Notes: generated by a model not told the origin, from the letters alone. A stretch of DNA of 64,000 bases from Stenopsyche tienmushanensis (GCA_008973525.1 WACJ01000076.1:992001-1056000), one strand, 5' to 3'. Shown: positions 34,276 to 45,607, counted from the first letter of the stretch. Translations and numbers: made by a program.

Positions 34276-36814
34276 CCGCGCGCTAGCGCAGCCACCCTGA
34301 TGAACATGTGGGAGCTGGGAGTCACCTGGGGCTCTGCCTCGAAAGCGCCCCCACCCCGGCGCTTCAGGATCTTGGTGTTTCTATTTTATTTTTAAATCCA
34401 TTTAAGGGCTACACTCCTGCAGGACAGCATGTGCTATATACACATATACCAGAACATACACGTCGCCCTTTTACGCAATTTCTAATATGTATCTCTAAAA
34501 TCGCTAGCGGCTAAAAGGTTAACAATAGCAGTACACGATACATTACGGACATTTCATATGAAAATATCCGATATTATTTCCAAATGCGTTGTATTTCACA
34601 AGCTTTGGTTTTTTCTGTCCATCCAATTACCATTGATTTTGTCTATATTTTTACAATCGATGTCGCATTCTTGGGGGTCAGTGGATGCTTCAATTCTAAT
34701 TTATTTTACATACGCTCATAGAAAAACCAGCAGGAGGGCAGTATCTCTTTCTGGTGCTGCTACAATAACATCATTGCGTCATTTCGGCCTAGAAAAATAT
34801 GTAAATTAATCAGACATTGAACGAGGAAAGTTGAAACGATTTCATACAGCATGCCGGATATTCTGCAATATTGAACCCTGGAATATTTGATTTATTGAAA
34901 TATAACTCAATTGATTTAATACAAAATTTTTATCATTTTAATATGGATTTTTTAAGGTTAAGTGTAGCGTAAGCTGAAAAGTGCTCTCGCTTCGAATACC
35001 GACATGCGCACGCATCCTTCTTCTCTTCGTCCTTGTGACTTCCATTTTACTATTTAAAAACCTTCACAAGGATGCGTAAAATATAGCCTTAAAGTTTCAT
35101 TGCATTCTTATGAATGGTATAGGAGTGTATAGAATATATACATACAAAAAAATATATTTATGTATAAAAATATATTTTTGATTGCAATACTATTAAAGCG
35201 TACGTCTTTAATTATTGTCCTATTCAATTTGTATTGAGAATTTGTTCAGTTTATTCAGACACGAGGCCATTAAGCCTCGAAAGGCTTTTTGAGTCACTTA
35301 AATATGTGTTTTATACCAACGTATGAGTAATGACTTGTAATTAAATATATATGATACGTAATTAATCTTCCCGTTCATCTTTTCTTTATTGCTGCGACTG
35401 AGCATTGGAAGACTTGGTAAAAAATAAATTACCACTACCTTAAAGCATAAATACACGTCTATTTCGAAGAACTCGTGTGTATGAAATAGCGGTTCAAATA
35501 TGACTTTCATTATGTAAAAGCCGGAAATTTCGAATCAATCTTCTTCAAAGCGATATTCTTAATTGAGCACATTTTCAAATTTGTAAATTGATTAATTTAA
35601 ATAAGTAATAGAGGACGAAAATGACAAAGTTGCTTCCAAATATTAGTACAAAGAAAACACCACCAAATATCGTATTTCGGTCATTAAATTCAATTGAAAT
35701 ATATTTGTATTCCATGAAATTGATTCATCTTAATTATGTACTTTCACGAACTCGACCCAAATTGTGGGCGACCCCTGATGCTGAAAAATTCGCTCAACTT
35801 GGCGCAAAATTATATCGATTTGTCATTTGATGTTGAATGAAGTTCCCATACACAATACATCAATAGATGCTCGAGGAGCCATCATCAAAGCTCCGACTCA
35901 AGATTTTTTCACATCTTCAGAAGACACGATGACTAATATATTTCCCGATATCAAAGAAAATAATAATCTTTGAATGTAAAGAGGCTTTCGTTTCCTTATG
36001 TGATATAAATGATGCGTCTTGAGCCTTCCTTTATTCGATCGTCTTTAATTTTTCTTCACAAATAACAATCGTCCATAGCGAATTTCTTCGATACTGAATA
36101 CGCTGAAAGTCCACCCCTAAAAAAAATCATTAAAATAATAACGAATTGCAAGGACGAACTCGATTTAATACTCCTTCATAAATTCAAATTACCTCAATCT
36201 GCGCATCAGCACGTAATGATTTAAGAGTACAAATAGGGTTGGATAAGAATGAACCCGCCCATAACCCTTAAATTTAATAAAACTCTCATTTAATTCCGCC
36301 CCCATAACTCCACTATTTTCATACGTTTCTTGCGTTTTCCGCATACGGCTCCGTGAAAAGCTTCATTTATAATAATCGGTTTCTTCGCGAACCTCCGCTC
36401 GAGTAGTATTAAAATAAATAGACGGCACGTTCTTAGTAATAGCGGGTTATTTATTCACGGCTTATCGGGGTAAGTGCATCATACACGTGTTTAATACGTA
36501 CACGTGAACCAGGGGGGGTGCATTCGGCCCAGAACGTATTGCAGCCATCCCCGAGGGCGCACTGAATATGCAGGTCGACTCTACGTGAAAAACATTGATG
36601 CAATATTTTCAGGCGATAACCTGAATAAATTGCAACGATTAAGAGCACTCTCGGGCTTCTGACTTGAATGGTGTTTTGGTTTCTGAAATAAATCCGCTTG
36701 CAAAATTTATCGCTTATGTCGAGAGATTGACTTCATAATAACATCCCTTCCTTATGCGTAATGTGTAATTAATATCAACATTATAAGCTGGTAAAGCATA
36801 GGGGATAAAAAAGG
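34276..36814. other. Unique AT-rich DNA, no gene seen
   Basis: 34970-35090 contains a small inverted repeat (CCTTGTGA near 35033 and TCACAAGG near 35064). 36300-36660 is less AT-rich. No ORF over 83 codons and none with a domain. Confidence 0.4.
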
Positions 36815-37330
36815 ATGTGTCTTGGTTGACACGATTTGAACCTTTTTAATCGTCTAAAATTTAAAAAAATAAAAATATTCTTAATAATTAAAAATGTCGC
36901 TATAGTTCCTACCTCAAAAAAAACAATATTATTTTAATTTCGCAAAAAAGAAACTGTTTAAAAAAGTTATATTTTGTGCAAATTTTTCACAGTTTTAATG
37001 TTTTTTTTTAAATAGTTAAAAATAAAATTTCTATGTAATTTTGGTAGGAACAATGTAAAATTATATAAAAAAGATATTTATTAAATTTGAATTGAATCAA
37101 TTAATTAAAACTTGAGATATCATGTCAACCGTGTTGAAAAAAGTAGTTTCGAAAAAAACGCGTTTAAAGATTTGATTTTAGTAGAAGCGGCCTAGTTGCC
37201 GCGTCACTAAAATGGCTATAACTTCGTAAATAATTTATATTTTGAGAATTTATTTACAATATATATTTTTAAACGCTCAAACTTCGAAACAATGTAAAAA
37301 AAAAAAAATTTTTTTCAAAATTCTAGACTA
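36815..37330 (-). repeat. Dispersed repeat family D, full-length copy (inverted)
   Basis: CTTGGTTGACACGATTTGAA, TTTTTAATCGTCTAAAATTT, TTTTTCACAGTTTTAATG, CTTGAGATATCATGTCAACC, GCGGCCTAGTTGCCGCGTCA, TTTTCAAAATTCTAGAC. Mirror of 30425-30925. Confidence 0.7.
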
Positions 37331-37470
37331 GAAAATCCTCTTAATTCAATAAGGACGCTCTAAGTTTGTTAAGTTATATCGGCCATATTGTTAAAGCATC
37401 ATCTATCAAATTTTATATGAATTATTTGACAATGTATGGCAAATCACCTTGAAAGATACTAATCCATATG

Positions 37471-37578
37471 GTATGTTTCCAACGGGATGGCGCTACTTAC
37501 CACACAGCGCATGCCACGATGAACATTCTGCACGAGCAATTTGAGGGCATTATCTCACATGAACTGATCATCCCGAAT
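37471..37578 (+). pseudogene. IS630/Tc1-mariner transposase scrap (second catalytic Asp)
   Basis: 36 open codons read VCFQRDGATYHTAHATMNIL then HEQFEG. The DGATxHTA motif carries the second catalytic Asp of a mariner-like DDE transposase group. Flanks do not continue the protein. Together with 23081 and 349 it suggests one old family scattered through the window. Confidence 0.7.
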
Positions 37579-37716
37579 ACGTACACCAAGCAAAGTTGCG
37601 GCAGATATTTAAACTATATTATATTTTATATTTAATGCCATAAAATATTATTTTGAACGATTAACAAAAAATGTGGATATCTTACACATAACTTGTTATA
37701 TGTACATTTAAAAATT

Positions 37717-37985
37717 GAGCGACAGCGACATCTTCCATCGCTCTTCAGATGCAATGTGTTATTTTAGCAGCGCCATCTCTTGTGGCCCTGCAGAGACATT
37801 ACACTTGCATACCGACGGATCGCTTCTTGCGCATGCACTGTTGTCGATTGGGTAGTGACGCGCAGGAGGCGAGAGTCGTCGATTAGCCTTGACTGAGGGA
37901 AGTCGTCCCTCCTGCAGCCAGACCTCTCTCTCTCTCTCGTGTGGAATAAATAGTTATTTAGCGAAGAAAGTCTTTCCATTCTACC
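37717..37985 (+). repeat. LTR-family copy, near full length
   Basis: GAGCGACAGCGACATCTTCC, GCAATGTGTTATTTTAGCAG, CGCCATCTCTTGTGGCCCTG, CTTCTTGCGCATGCACTGTTG, GTGACGCGCAGGAGGCGAGAG, a weaker hairpin, CTCTCTCTCTCTC, GTGGAATAAATAGTTATTTAG. The 3' end after ~37985 has diverged and no primer-binding site follows. Confidence 0.75.
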
Positions 37986-38087
37986 CTAATATTCTGAGTT
38001 TTAATGCTAAATTATAAAACACCCTACAGACATCAAAATAATTTGCGGTTGTTATTATTTTAAAATGTTTAAAATTTAAAGAGTTGA

Positions 38088-38794
38088 CTACAACTGAAAA
38101 GCATCATTTGACTCATCTAACCGAATGTTGATTTTCATAGGTCCAGTTCTGACAACTATGATAAACTTGTCTAAAATATCTTCAGTCTTATCCCTGATTG
38201 GGTCTTGATTGACATAATTTGATTGGGGCAATTGGTTCAATTTTTTTCTCCCCAACAAGTTAAATATTATTTGACAGTTCATTATGACTCATAATTTTTA
38301 ATTGTATTTCTTAGGGCTATGTGCATTCCAGATTGAGGATCTTCGGCTACGATTTTTGAGCATCAATTGAGATATCTCGAACAGTTCCCTGGAGGGGTTA
38401 TTATTTTTGGAGTGTTTTTAATTTATAGTATTGATAAGGGAGTCCTTGGATGGAGGAATTAGGGACATTAGACAGATTGAATTTTATCAGTTTACTTAAC
38501 ATATGGAAATAATTTCGTTTCCACTTCAATTTTAAAGGGTTAACCAGCACGAAGCCATCCGTTTGAAGTAGGCAACCTCTCAAGCTTTATCTTATTCCCC
38601 AGTAAAAAATGACCCGAAAGACAATAATTTCTCAGAGCGTTCTTAAAATCCACTGATAGTGGAATGCACTTCGTTTTGAGCATCCTGGCATCTGCTTTTA
38701 GACACTTGAAGTGGTCCAGACTACCCGATGAGTTCACATGCATGAAACACATCGTTTTATTCCCCAGCATCCCCATAAAGTGCACAAAAAACAT
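38088..38794 (-). pseudogene. Unassigned broken coding region
   Basis: Three consecutive minus-strand open frames (38540-38794, 84 codons; 38401-38583, 60; 38088-38282, 64) follow each other with frame changes, as in a decayed single protein. Legible stretches include FVHFMGMLGNKTMCFMHVNS, LSVDFKNALRNYCLSGHFLL and YVNQDPIRDKTEDILDKFI. I do not recognise the family; a DNA-transposon protein is the most likely explanation because family G blocks flank it (38370-38400 and 39255-39410). An overlapping 131-codon plus frame (38664-39059) is the competing reading. Confidence 0.35.
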
Positions 38795-39254
38795 ACGGAG
38801 CTCCTCATTTATTTTGATTGTTCAAAAATGCAAAGGAAGTGCGAGTAAATTGGACGAGTCCGCTCCGACTGAGTGCAGCCAGAATTTTAATATCACTCAG
38901 CGTCGCGTTAGAAACAGGAAATTTGTCATGGATTTAAGAAAATTGGATGAAGATGAACACATTAAAATATTTGACATCCAATTCAAATTCAAATTAAATC
39001 ATTCCATGCGAGATCTTAGCGAATGCTGGTTGAAAACTGGCTGTAAATTGTCTCATTAATGATCATTTCAATGCTTTTTATTGTTTTTCCCCATTTGTTA
39101 ACGGGAATTTTTAACTAAAAGATGAAGCCATGTTTGTGAAATATATAATAAAATAGGGAAGCCACTGGTCTTGCTCAAGATGATGCTTAATTTTGTACAA
39201 ACGTTTCTTGCTTAGTTGAAATCTCATAGATTGAGCTAGAACTATCAAAAACTT

Positions 39255-39410
39255 GCGCCAACTAAAAATATTTCCATTGCTTTATGGAATATTGAGCATT
39301 TTCTGAAAACACAAAGGACTGCGTATTTAAGTGAATAATACGGTGTATGATTTCAAAATATGTGGCGCGTAATTTAAAATATAGGCATAGGGACTATTCA
39401 TTAAATGCTG
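39255..39410 (+). repeat. Dispersed repeat family G, outer blocks
   Basis: AAATATTTCCATTGCTTTAT, ATTGAGCATTTTCTGAAA, CAAAGGACTGCG, then GTGGCGCGTAATTTAAAATA, TAGGGACTATTCATTAAATGC. It shows the same two outer blocks as 29290 and 7905 in tandem. Confidence 0.55.
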
Positions 39411-39434
39411 CATTTTTTAGTAAATTCCCCTTCG

Positions 39435-39585
39435 TTCTTCATTCGGGTCATGATGTAGCCAGATGGATGGATGGGGATGGACTGGTGTCAGACAGAAATA
39501 CTCTCTTTTCTAGATTACTCTTTATTCAACACGAGAGAAGGATATCTGGCTGCGGGAAGGACGTCCTCCCGTAGCCAAGGCTAAG
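39435..39585 (-). repeat. LTR-family fragment (inverted)
   Basis: Reverse strand order: GCTACGGGAGGACGTCCTTCC (hairpin region), CTCTCGTGTTGAATAAAGAG, AGAAAAGAGAGTATTTC and a CCCATCCATCCATC end block. The 5' portion is missing. Confidence 0.65.
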
Positions 39586-39665
39586 TTGGTGTGTCCAATC
39601 GGTCCGCTTTTCAGACAGCTGACATGACGAATGGGCGCCTTACGATCGAACGCCATACTTACACA
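39586..39665 (-). repeat. Dispersed repeat family F (inverted), abutting the LTR fragment
   Basis: The minus strand contains CTGTCTGAAAAGCGGACCGAT and TGGACACACCAA, with the family order GGCGTTCGATCG..., so it is the hairpin part of family F. It directly abuts the inverted LTR. Confidence 0.6.
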
Positions 39666-39954
39666 TGTCTACAGAACGATTACAAGCTCTCATTTCAAAA
39701 CGGCGTTGTCCGAAGAAGACTGTTTAAATATTACAATCGGTTAAAAATATTGTCGTCTTTTTTTGCGGGCTTATGCCAGCTGAGTCAATTATTGTTGATT
39801 CATGTAAAGTATAATGGTCAAGTAAAATAAAAACCATGTACAATTCTCAATCGGGTCCGTATTCTGCGTTTTGCGCCCCAAGCTCAGCTGCGCCTGTAGC
39901 GAGCGCCTGCTTTGCCACCCCCATATTACAGCCCTAAATTTGATTGATTCCCAA

Positions 39955-40025
39955 AATTATCGTTTTAATTAACATGATCTAAAGCAACTATGTCGCTTTG
40001 TTGACACAACATAGAATAAAATACC
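39955..40025 (+). repeat. Dispersed repeat family G, partial
   Basis: TTTTAATTAACATGATCTAA, AGCAACTATGTCGCTTTGTT, GACACAACA. Only the central block is present. Confidence 0.55.
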
Positions 40026-40029
40026 AAAT

Positions 40030-40754
40030 GTATTCAGTTAGTCTATCGTTTACAGGATTGAAAGCTCAGAACACTTGTAAAGTGAGCACATTTGCACGGC
40101 CATCGACGGTCCGCGCATTGAAAGGATTAAAGCAAAACGTTTGACGACATTTGCCTCGCACGTTTTTCCCCGAACACAATGTTTGTCCAGTTTTTATTGC
40201 CATGGGAATGGAGCGTGAATCCTAGGTTTGAAATAACTTTTAATTAAGCTCCTTTTTTTAAGGCCGAAAGCTCGCCTCAAACGTTATCTGCGCCATAAAA
40301 AGTGTGATGTATGACACGCAGCGAGATAACTAATTGCCACTTTAATTTAGTATGAGTTTTGGAGTCACACATGTCATGCTCGTGTTTGTAATACACACTG
40401 CACAATCCAAGTGAACCAGATAAGGCCAACTTCTTGCTTTTTTTTCCTTATTAACGACCTTTGATACAGTCGAACGACGCTGTATTAGACGAACTATGAC
40501 TTCCAGGCCCCCAACTATAAATATATCGAGTCACGAAGCAATGCATTTTCTTTGGTTTGAGCTGCGATTCATTGCATATTTGCACAATGAAATCAAATGC
40601 ATTCAGACTGCCAATTCAAATATTTAAACATTATGTAATACATTTAACGCCGATCGTAAAAACTGTTCGGGCCACATGTGGGACGATATATCGTCATTGG
40701 CACTTTTCGCACATATTGTGAACGACGATAAATCGTTATCCGGTATTAAAAGAC
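40030..40754. other. Unique DNA, no gene seen
   Basis: Mixed composition without an ORF or repeat of note. Confidence 0.4.
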
Positions 40755-40975
40755 TGATTGCTTCTTGCGCATGCACCTTTGCCGATTGTGTGGTGACGCG
40801 CAGGAAGCGAGAGTCGAAGAGTCGTCGGTTGGCCTTGACTGCGGGAGTACGTCCTTCCCGCAGTCAAGATCTCTCTCTCTCGTGTTAAATAAAGAGTTAT
40901 CTAGAGAAGATAATATTTTTGTTTGACGCCCGTTCATCCTCATCCATCCGTTCGGGTTAGAGAAACTGCCAGATA
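40755..40975 (+). repeat. LTR-family copy with perfect 13-bp hairpin
   Basis: GCTTCTTGCGCATGCACCTTT, GTGGTGACGCGCAGGAAGCG, then arms CTTGACTGCGGGA (40834-40846) and TCCCGCAGTCAAG (40856-40868), exact reverse complements around a 9-nt loop, CTCTCTCTCGTG, TTAAATAAAGAGTTATCTAG, and GACGCCCGTTCATCC. Confidence 0.75.
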
Positions 40976-41007
40976 ACGCATTGCGCAACAGACTACTTCT
41001 CTCCTTC

Positions 41008-41360
41008 GCACATGGTTTTTATTTTACTCGACCATTCTACTTCACACAAACTAACACTGATTGACTATTTTTTTATAATATATGCTAAGTTGTCTAATCC
41101 CTATTTTATTAATTATAGTTATGTTCAAGTATGGCATCCGATCGCGAGCCACTCATTCGCTATATCAACGGTCTGAAAAGCGGACTGATTGAGCATACAA
41201 ATCATGTGGCCACTCTGGGGCTTTTTGTGGCATTTTATATGATATCACGAAAACAACGTAGCTTCTAGACACTTTCTATCGTAGTATTTTTTTACAACAG
41301 TAACCGCCATATATACGCTAGGTCGGGTACTTTTGGGACTATCTTTGTATATTATTTTAA
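41008..41360 (+). repeat. Compound repeat: family F plus mariner terminal sequence, copy 2
   Basis: Same composite as 26795-27125: CACACAAACTAACACTGATTG, GTTCAAGTATGGCATCCGATC, hairpin arms CGGTCTG (41169-41175) and CGGACTG (41181-41187), CTTCTAGACACTTTCTATCG, TTTTTTTACAACAGTAACCG, GGTCGGGTACTTTTGGGACT. Confidence 0.7.
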
Positions 41361-41461
41361 AACACACATTATAATAGTATTTAATATATTGCATTTATAA
41401 TAGTGTTAGTTAACTTTAAAAAGTTAATTGGATTCCGGGGGGGTTGGGTTAGTTAAAAGGT

Positions 41462-41600
41462 TAAAAGGCATGACCTGAATATGTTCCATGTTTTTTTGAC
41501 CACTCGCTATTTCAAACTGTTGGCAATCGATTCCTCCAGTCAAATACGATTGTTTTGCATATTGAAAAACCTGTTTTAAGCACTACATGTTTTTAACGAT
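41462..41600 (+). repeat. Dispersed repeat family H, copy 2
   Basis: AAGGCATGACCTGAATATGTT, TTTTTTTGACCACTCGCTAT, TTCAAACTGTTGGCAA, GATTGTTTTGCATATTGAAA; counterpart of 13685-13815. Confidence 0.6.
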
Positions 41601-43130
41601 TTTTCTTCTAAAACAAGCCCTGCCCCATTACGAAGCAATCTTGGAGCTTTTAAGTCACAATTTGCTGGCATATGAAGTGATTAAGTATAATACTTCCACG
41701 AAAGCCGATAAGAACTGCCATTACCACGTGCATAAATAGCTTATCGTAAAACAATTCTGAAGCATTCTTGAATGCAGATTTGCTGCATTATAAAGTTGTG
41801 GCTTTTTTACACGAGCATAAAGACATAAATTGCAACATGGCTCCAAATGATTTAATTTTTGTATGCTCAGTTGTTACAACACGAATTGCTTGATAATTCA
41901 TTTTTGAATATGTTTGTGAGCAAATTTCCATATATGTTGTATGGATAAGTGGCAAACATTAGACAAACTCCCTCGGGGCGTCATATAACTGAATATTTTG
42001 TTCATGAGGATGATAAATGACTAATGCATGCATATTTGCGTTGACACGGCATAGTTTCCGAACTTAGTGAACACTGTTTACTTTTGCATATTTTAAAGCA
42101 CTTGGGCAAAAAGAGCAAATTGACTTTCTGAAGTAAGTTCTGAACCTGTTCATAATTATATGTGGAAGCTTTTGATCGTATATACGAGTGAATCATATTA
42201 TAAACGCAGAGATGCACCTTCTGAACATCATGTTGAATAAGATATTTTCACGGGGAACGTTTGCCCACACAAATTACTAAAGTTAAATTAGAATAGTGAA
42301 GTTGACCTCATGTTCCACATGAATGTGCATATTAAACTGCAACTGAGATGACAATGTAATTGCGCTTGATGCAAACAAGTTTATTCAATTATTTCCGAGT
42401 CCATATGTTCTAGTAATTGAGAATACACCGCAAGCAAAAAATAATTGTAAAAAGCATAAAGAACATATTTAAATATATATCAACAGATTATGCTTGAATA
42501 TCGTTTCAGATTGACAGTTTGACAGGCTTCTATCTAATCCTTAGATAACCCTTAAATTGACGACTTGTAAGCTGTCATCAGATAATTTAAAAGCATCAAA
42601 TTCGATGTAATTTCATCCCGACGAATAATATGTATAAAAGATCATGTTGGAGCAACTTGAGCCCAAAAATCTTGTGATTCTTCTGACAAACCTAATAAGA
42701 ATCGTTATTTGACATAAGTTATATTTCCTGAAGTATAATTTTTAAAAAACGCTACAAATATACAGGATGGAAGTGACGAAACTGGTAAATTAAAACTTTT
42801 AACGAGCTTATTCCACGAGCTTTAAATCGCAATAAAAAAAATATCGAACGATGCCTGTTCTTATGTACCCTGAAACTGGCTATTCATTATAAGTTTTTCA
42901 ATTAAAATATGTGTTAGATCAATGGGTTTTTTTCACAAAATAATGGAAAAATCGCAAAATTCGGTTCATAAAAGTCTAATAAGCTTTTACTAGCGTAAAT
43001 ACACGGTCTTTCAATAGGGACGCTATAGCTTTGTTAAATTATAGCTGCCATATTATTAAAAAAAAACATCTATTAAATTTATTGAAAATTATTATATAAA
43101 AATTATAGTGTTGAAAGAAAATTATTATAG
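41601..43130. other. Unique AT-rich DNA; short repeat near 42995-43090
   Basis: No gene. 42995-43090 (TCAATAGGGACGCTATAGCTT, GCCATATTATTAAA, AACATCTATTAAATT) resembles 37340-37420, another short dispersed repeat. Confidence 0.4.
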
Positions 43131-43302
43131 TGTAACGTTGTTGTGAAGTTGCTGGACGAATGGATGGGAATAGACGGGCGTCGAATAGAAAGACCCTCTT
43201 CTTCCACACGAGAGAGAGAGAAAGAGAGAGGTCTGGCTGCAGGAGGGATGACTTCCCGCAGTCAAGGCTAACCGACGATTCCCCTGACTCCCGCCTCCTT
43301 CG
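43131..43302 (-). repeat. LTR-family fragment (inverted) with intact 3' end
   Basis: On the minus strand it ends CGTTACA, like the CTACA end at 21998. Inside are GACTGCGGGAAGTCATCCCT, CCTGCAGCCAGACC, CTCTCTTTCTCTCTC, and GACGCCCGTCTATTCCCATC. The part upstream of GGAGGCGGGAGTC is lost. Confidence 0.65.
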
Positions 43303-43429
43303 AATTATCAAATTATATTTGTTTCAAAATCAATCTAAATCAAAACCAAATATCGTTTGAAATTTGAAAGAGTTATCTTGTTTAATTAAGAATGATAGAA
43401 ACAATGAAATTTATTTTATTTTGTTGGTT

Positions 43430-43745
43430 TTATTATAAATACGAACAAACATAGAAACATTGATCTTTATATACAAGATTTACTGTAAGTCAATTGTACT
43501 ATATGTATATTATTTGAGAAAGTGCAAACAATAATTTGTCAAAGTTTTATTGCAATCTAATGAACAGTATGGCAGCGTATTAAATACAGACAAACAAACA
43601 TTATATTTTATGTATTAGACTATGCCTATGTTATTTGCAAAATCCTTATTAATAAGTGGACGAAGTTTAATCGCAATCTGATGAACGATATGGCAATGCA
43701 TTTCGAGCGAACAAAACCCAATTCATTTTTATATATTAGAAGAAG
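43430..43745 (-). repeat. Dispersed repeat family E, two-unit copy (inverted)
   Basis: Reverse-orientation match to 3078-3300 with both tandem units: GTCAAAGTTTTATTGCAATC, AATGAACAGTATGGCAGCG, AAATACAGACAAACAAAC, then CTATGCCTATGTTATTTGC, GGACGAAGTTTAATCGCAATC, GAACGATATGGCAATGCATTT, CGAGCGAACAAAACCCAATT. Confidence 0.75.
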
Positions 43746-43784
43746 AAGGTAATATTATTTTTTTTATCTTTAAATGATTATATT

Positions 43785-43835
43785 TCCGGGATATCGGGAT
43801 TACATTAGACCATCCCGGGATCTCTTGACCAGTAT
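43785..43835. repeat. Possible terminal region of the older hAT family
   Basis: TTTCCGGGATATCGGGATTAC, ATTAGACCATCCCGGGATCTC contains inverted CCGGGAT/ATCCCGG words. The block around 45588-45615 plus 48014-48030 (CCCGGGATTTTGCGATTG, CATTAGACCATCACGGG) is its relative, split by the younger hAT. It lies ~140 bp beyond the end of the hAT domain at 43965. Confidence 0.4.
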
Positions 43836-43964
43836 TTTCAATAATTTAAGAAATTACATTGATTTGATCAACAATTACTAGTAAATCCATTTGTTTAATA
43901 TAAAAAAATAACTTGAAGGCGAAAAAAAATTTTTTTTATAATAAAAAAGAAAAAATAATTAATA

Positions 43965-44245
43965 AAACACTAAAGAATTAAAATTTTGAAAATATGTTCG
44001 AAGTGAAATTAAAGCATCGAGTGTTTCGTCATTTAGTCTGGATCTGATTTTGAAAGCCAAGCAACTTGCTGCTCAAAATGTACGCTCAGGCTCCACACTC
44101 GTTGGATCTTCATCAGATATTTAAATGCTAGTTCTATTTGATGACCGCATGAGCCCCCATTTTCATATAAAACCATCAATGTGACTGATAAAATTCCTTT
44201 CTGCTGAGACAGAGACTCGCAAAATTCCCGATTTCCCGACAAATT
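43965..44245 (-). pseudogene. hAT transposase C-terminal domain, frameshifted copy
   Basis: The minus frame ending at 44033 reads ENGGSCGHQIELAFKYLM and then loses phase. The nucleotide sequence continues parallel to 24984-25145 (GAGCCTGAGCGTACATTTTG, AGCAGCAAGTTGCTTGGC). A small deletion replaces the IPPTSVE part. Followed on the plus strand by family K. Confidence 0.7.
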
Positions 44246-44455
44246 ATTTATTTTCGTCGATGCAGATGAATACTTATATACTATAATACTTTGATGTGAT
44301 TCGTAATTATATTACGGAGGAATACAAAAATTCTGAAGCCCGTATCTATTATATTTCATATCGATGTTCCCATTATTAGAGTCGAGGTGTAGTAAATACA
44401 TCACCGGTAGGGAAAGTATAATATAAAAATTTGAAAAATATATTTGTACTGTACA
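44246..44455 (-). repeat. Dispersed repeat family K, copy 3
   Basis: GATGCAGATGAATACTTATA, TACTTTGATGTGATTCGTAA, GCCCGTATCTATTATATTTC, ATATCGATGTTCCCATTATT, AGAGTCGAGGTGTAGTAAAT, ACATCACCGGTAGGG. Confidence 0.75.
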
Positions 44456-45607
44456 TATGTATACATAAATTAGACAGTTACTATGCGTCGTCTAAGCTCG
44501 CCAATTAGTAGTTACACTACCTTTTCGTTTCTCTGGAAATTAAAAACTCCAAAACCTGTGGAAAATATTAGGTAGTAACGAAGGAAATTATGTTATGTAC
44601 ATCTAATATTAATAGATCTTGTGAAATTATGGTGATTAAGAATTACACTTCATCGATGCACGTAGATGAAAGGACGATAAGGACTCGATAGGAGCATGTG
44701 GGAGTTGAGTAGTTTTACGATGGCTTTTTAACAGCCGACTTCGCGGAAGGTCAGATCGTGAGCTTCTCATAAACAACCCACTGTCAAACTTCCCATCAGA
44801 CAATTTAATGCGCTCGGAAATTACACCTTTGAAGTCTTCGCCTAGAATAAAAGATCACTGCATCTTCCCGAAAAAAGAAGGACGCGCACAAACGTTTATT
44901 CCACCTTCCTTTAAAACAAAATTAGCCGCGCGTCCCGCAAAAAAACTACACGCGTCCATCACACGTGAAATTAGCCAGGGCCGAGTGATGTTCTTGTTTA
45001 TTGGAGCTTCTGAGGAACATTTTGAGAAGAAAGCGTACACAAATCTTGCCGGGACGCCTCACAGTTTATTTTCGGTGACTTTATGATTTACTGAAGGCGA
45101 TCATTACGCCCATTTCGCCATGCCGGCATGTCTCCGCGGCGTTTCAAACGATGCGACGCACTACACGTGTTTCCTGACTGCATAAAACCGCCTAAATCAC
45201 TCTGACATTGCGACAGGATATAAAAAATTAAATACATAATACTCCTTACGCCAGGACATCACTCATGACTCAAGAAAATCAGACGCGAGAAGCGCTTATA
45301 ATTCGAACCGACGTCTCTGCAAATTTCGCCCGAATCGTTCTGCAAATGATTAGAATGCAACTTTGCGACACGTTTACATTATTAACCCTATGAGTAGCGA
45401 GCTAATTTAATATCTTCATAGTCTTAGATGCTATATTTGCTTGTCCGCAACTCATCATCCGTACAAATTCACTTGTCTGTGAGGACCGCAGCAGCGCGTA
45501 TGAAGCTTATATTTAACACTCTCGTCGCCCAACGTGAATCTGTGTTGTTTCTCACGGGTAGGGAATCCAATCCCGAGCCAAATTTTGATCCCGGGATTTT
45601 GCGATTG
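44456..45607. other. Unique DNA, partly GC-richer, no assigned gene
   Basis: 44640-45240 has balanced composition; a 92-codon plus frame (44808-45086) and its antisense both lack domains. 45420-45607 leads into the split hAT-related terminal block. Confidence 0.35.

Noticed and set aside
38664..39059. 131-codon plus-strand ORF
   Set aside because: Overlaps the minus-strand broken coding region; neither strand gives a known domain, and the minus reading is more consistent over a longer stretch.
39470..39500. Second primer-binding site (GGTGTCAGACAG)
   Set aside because: It lies inside the inverted LTR fragment on the wrong strand, so the match is chance.
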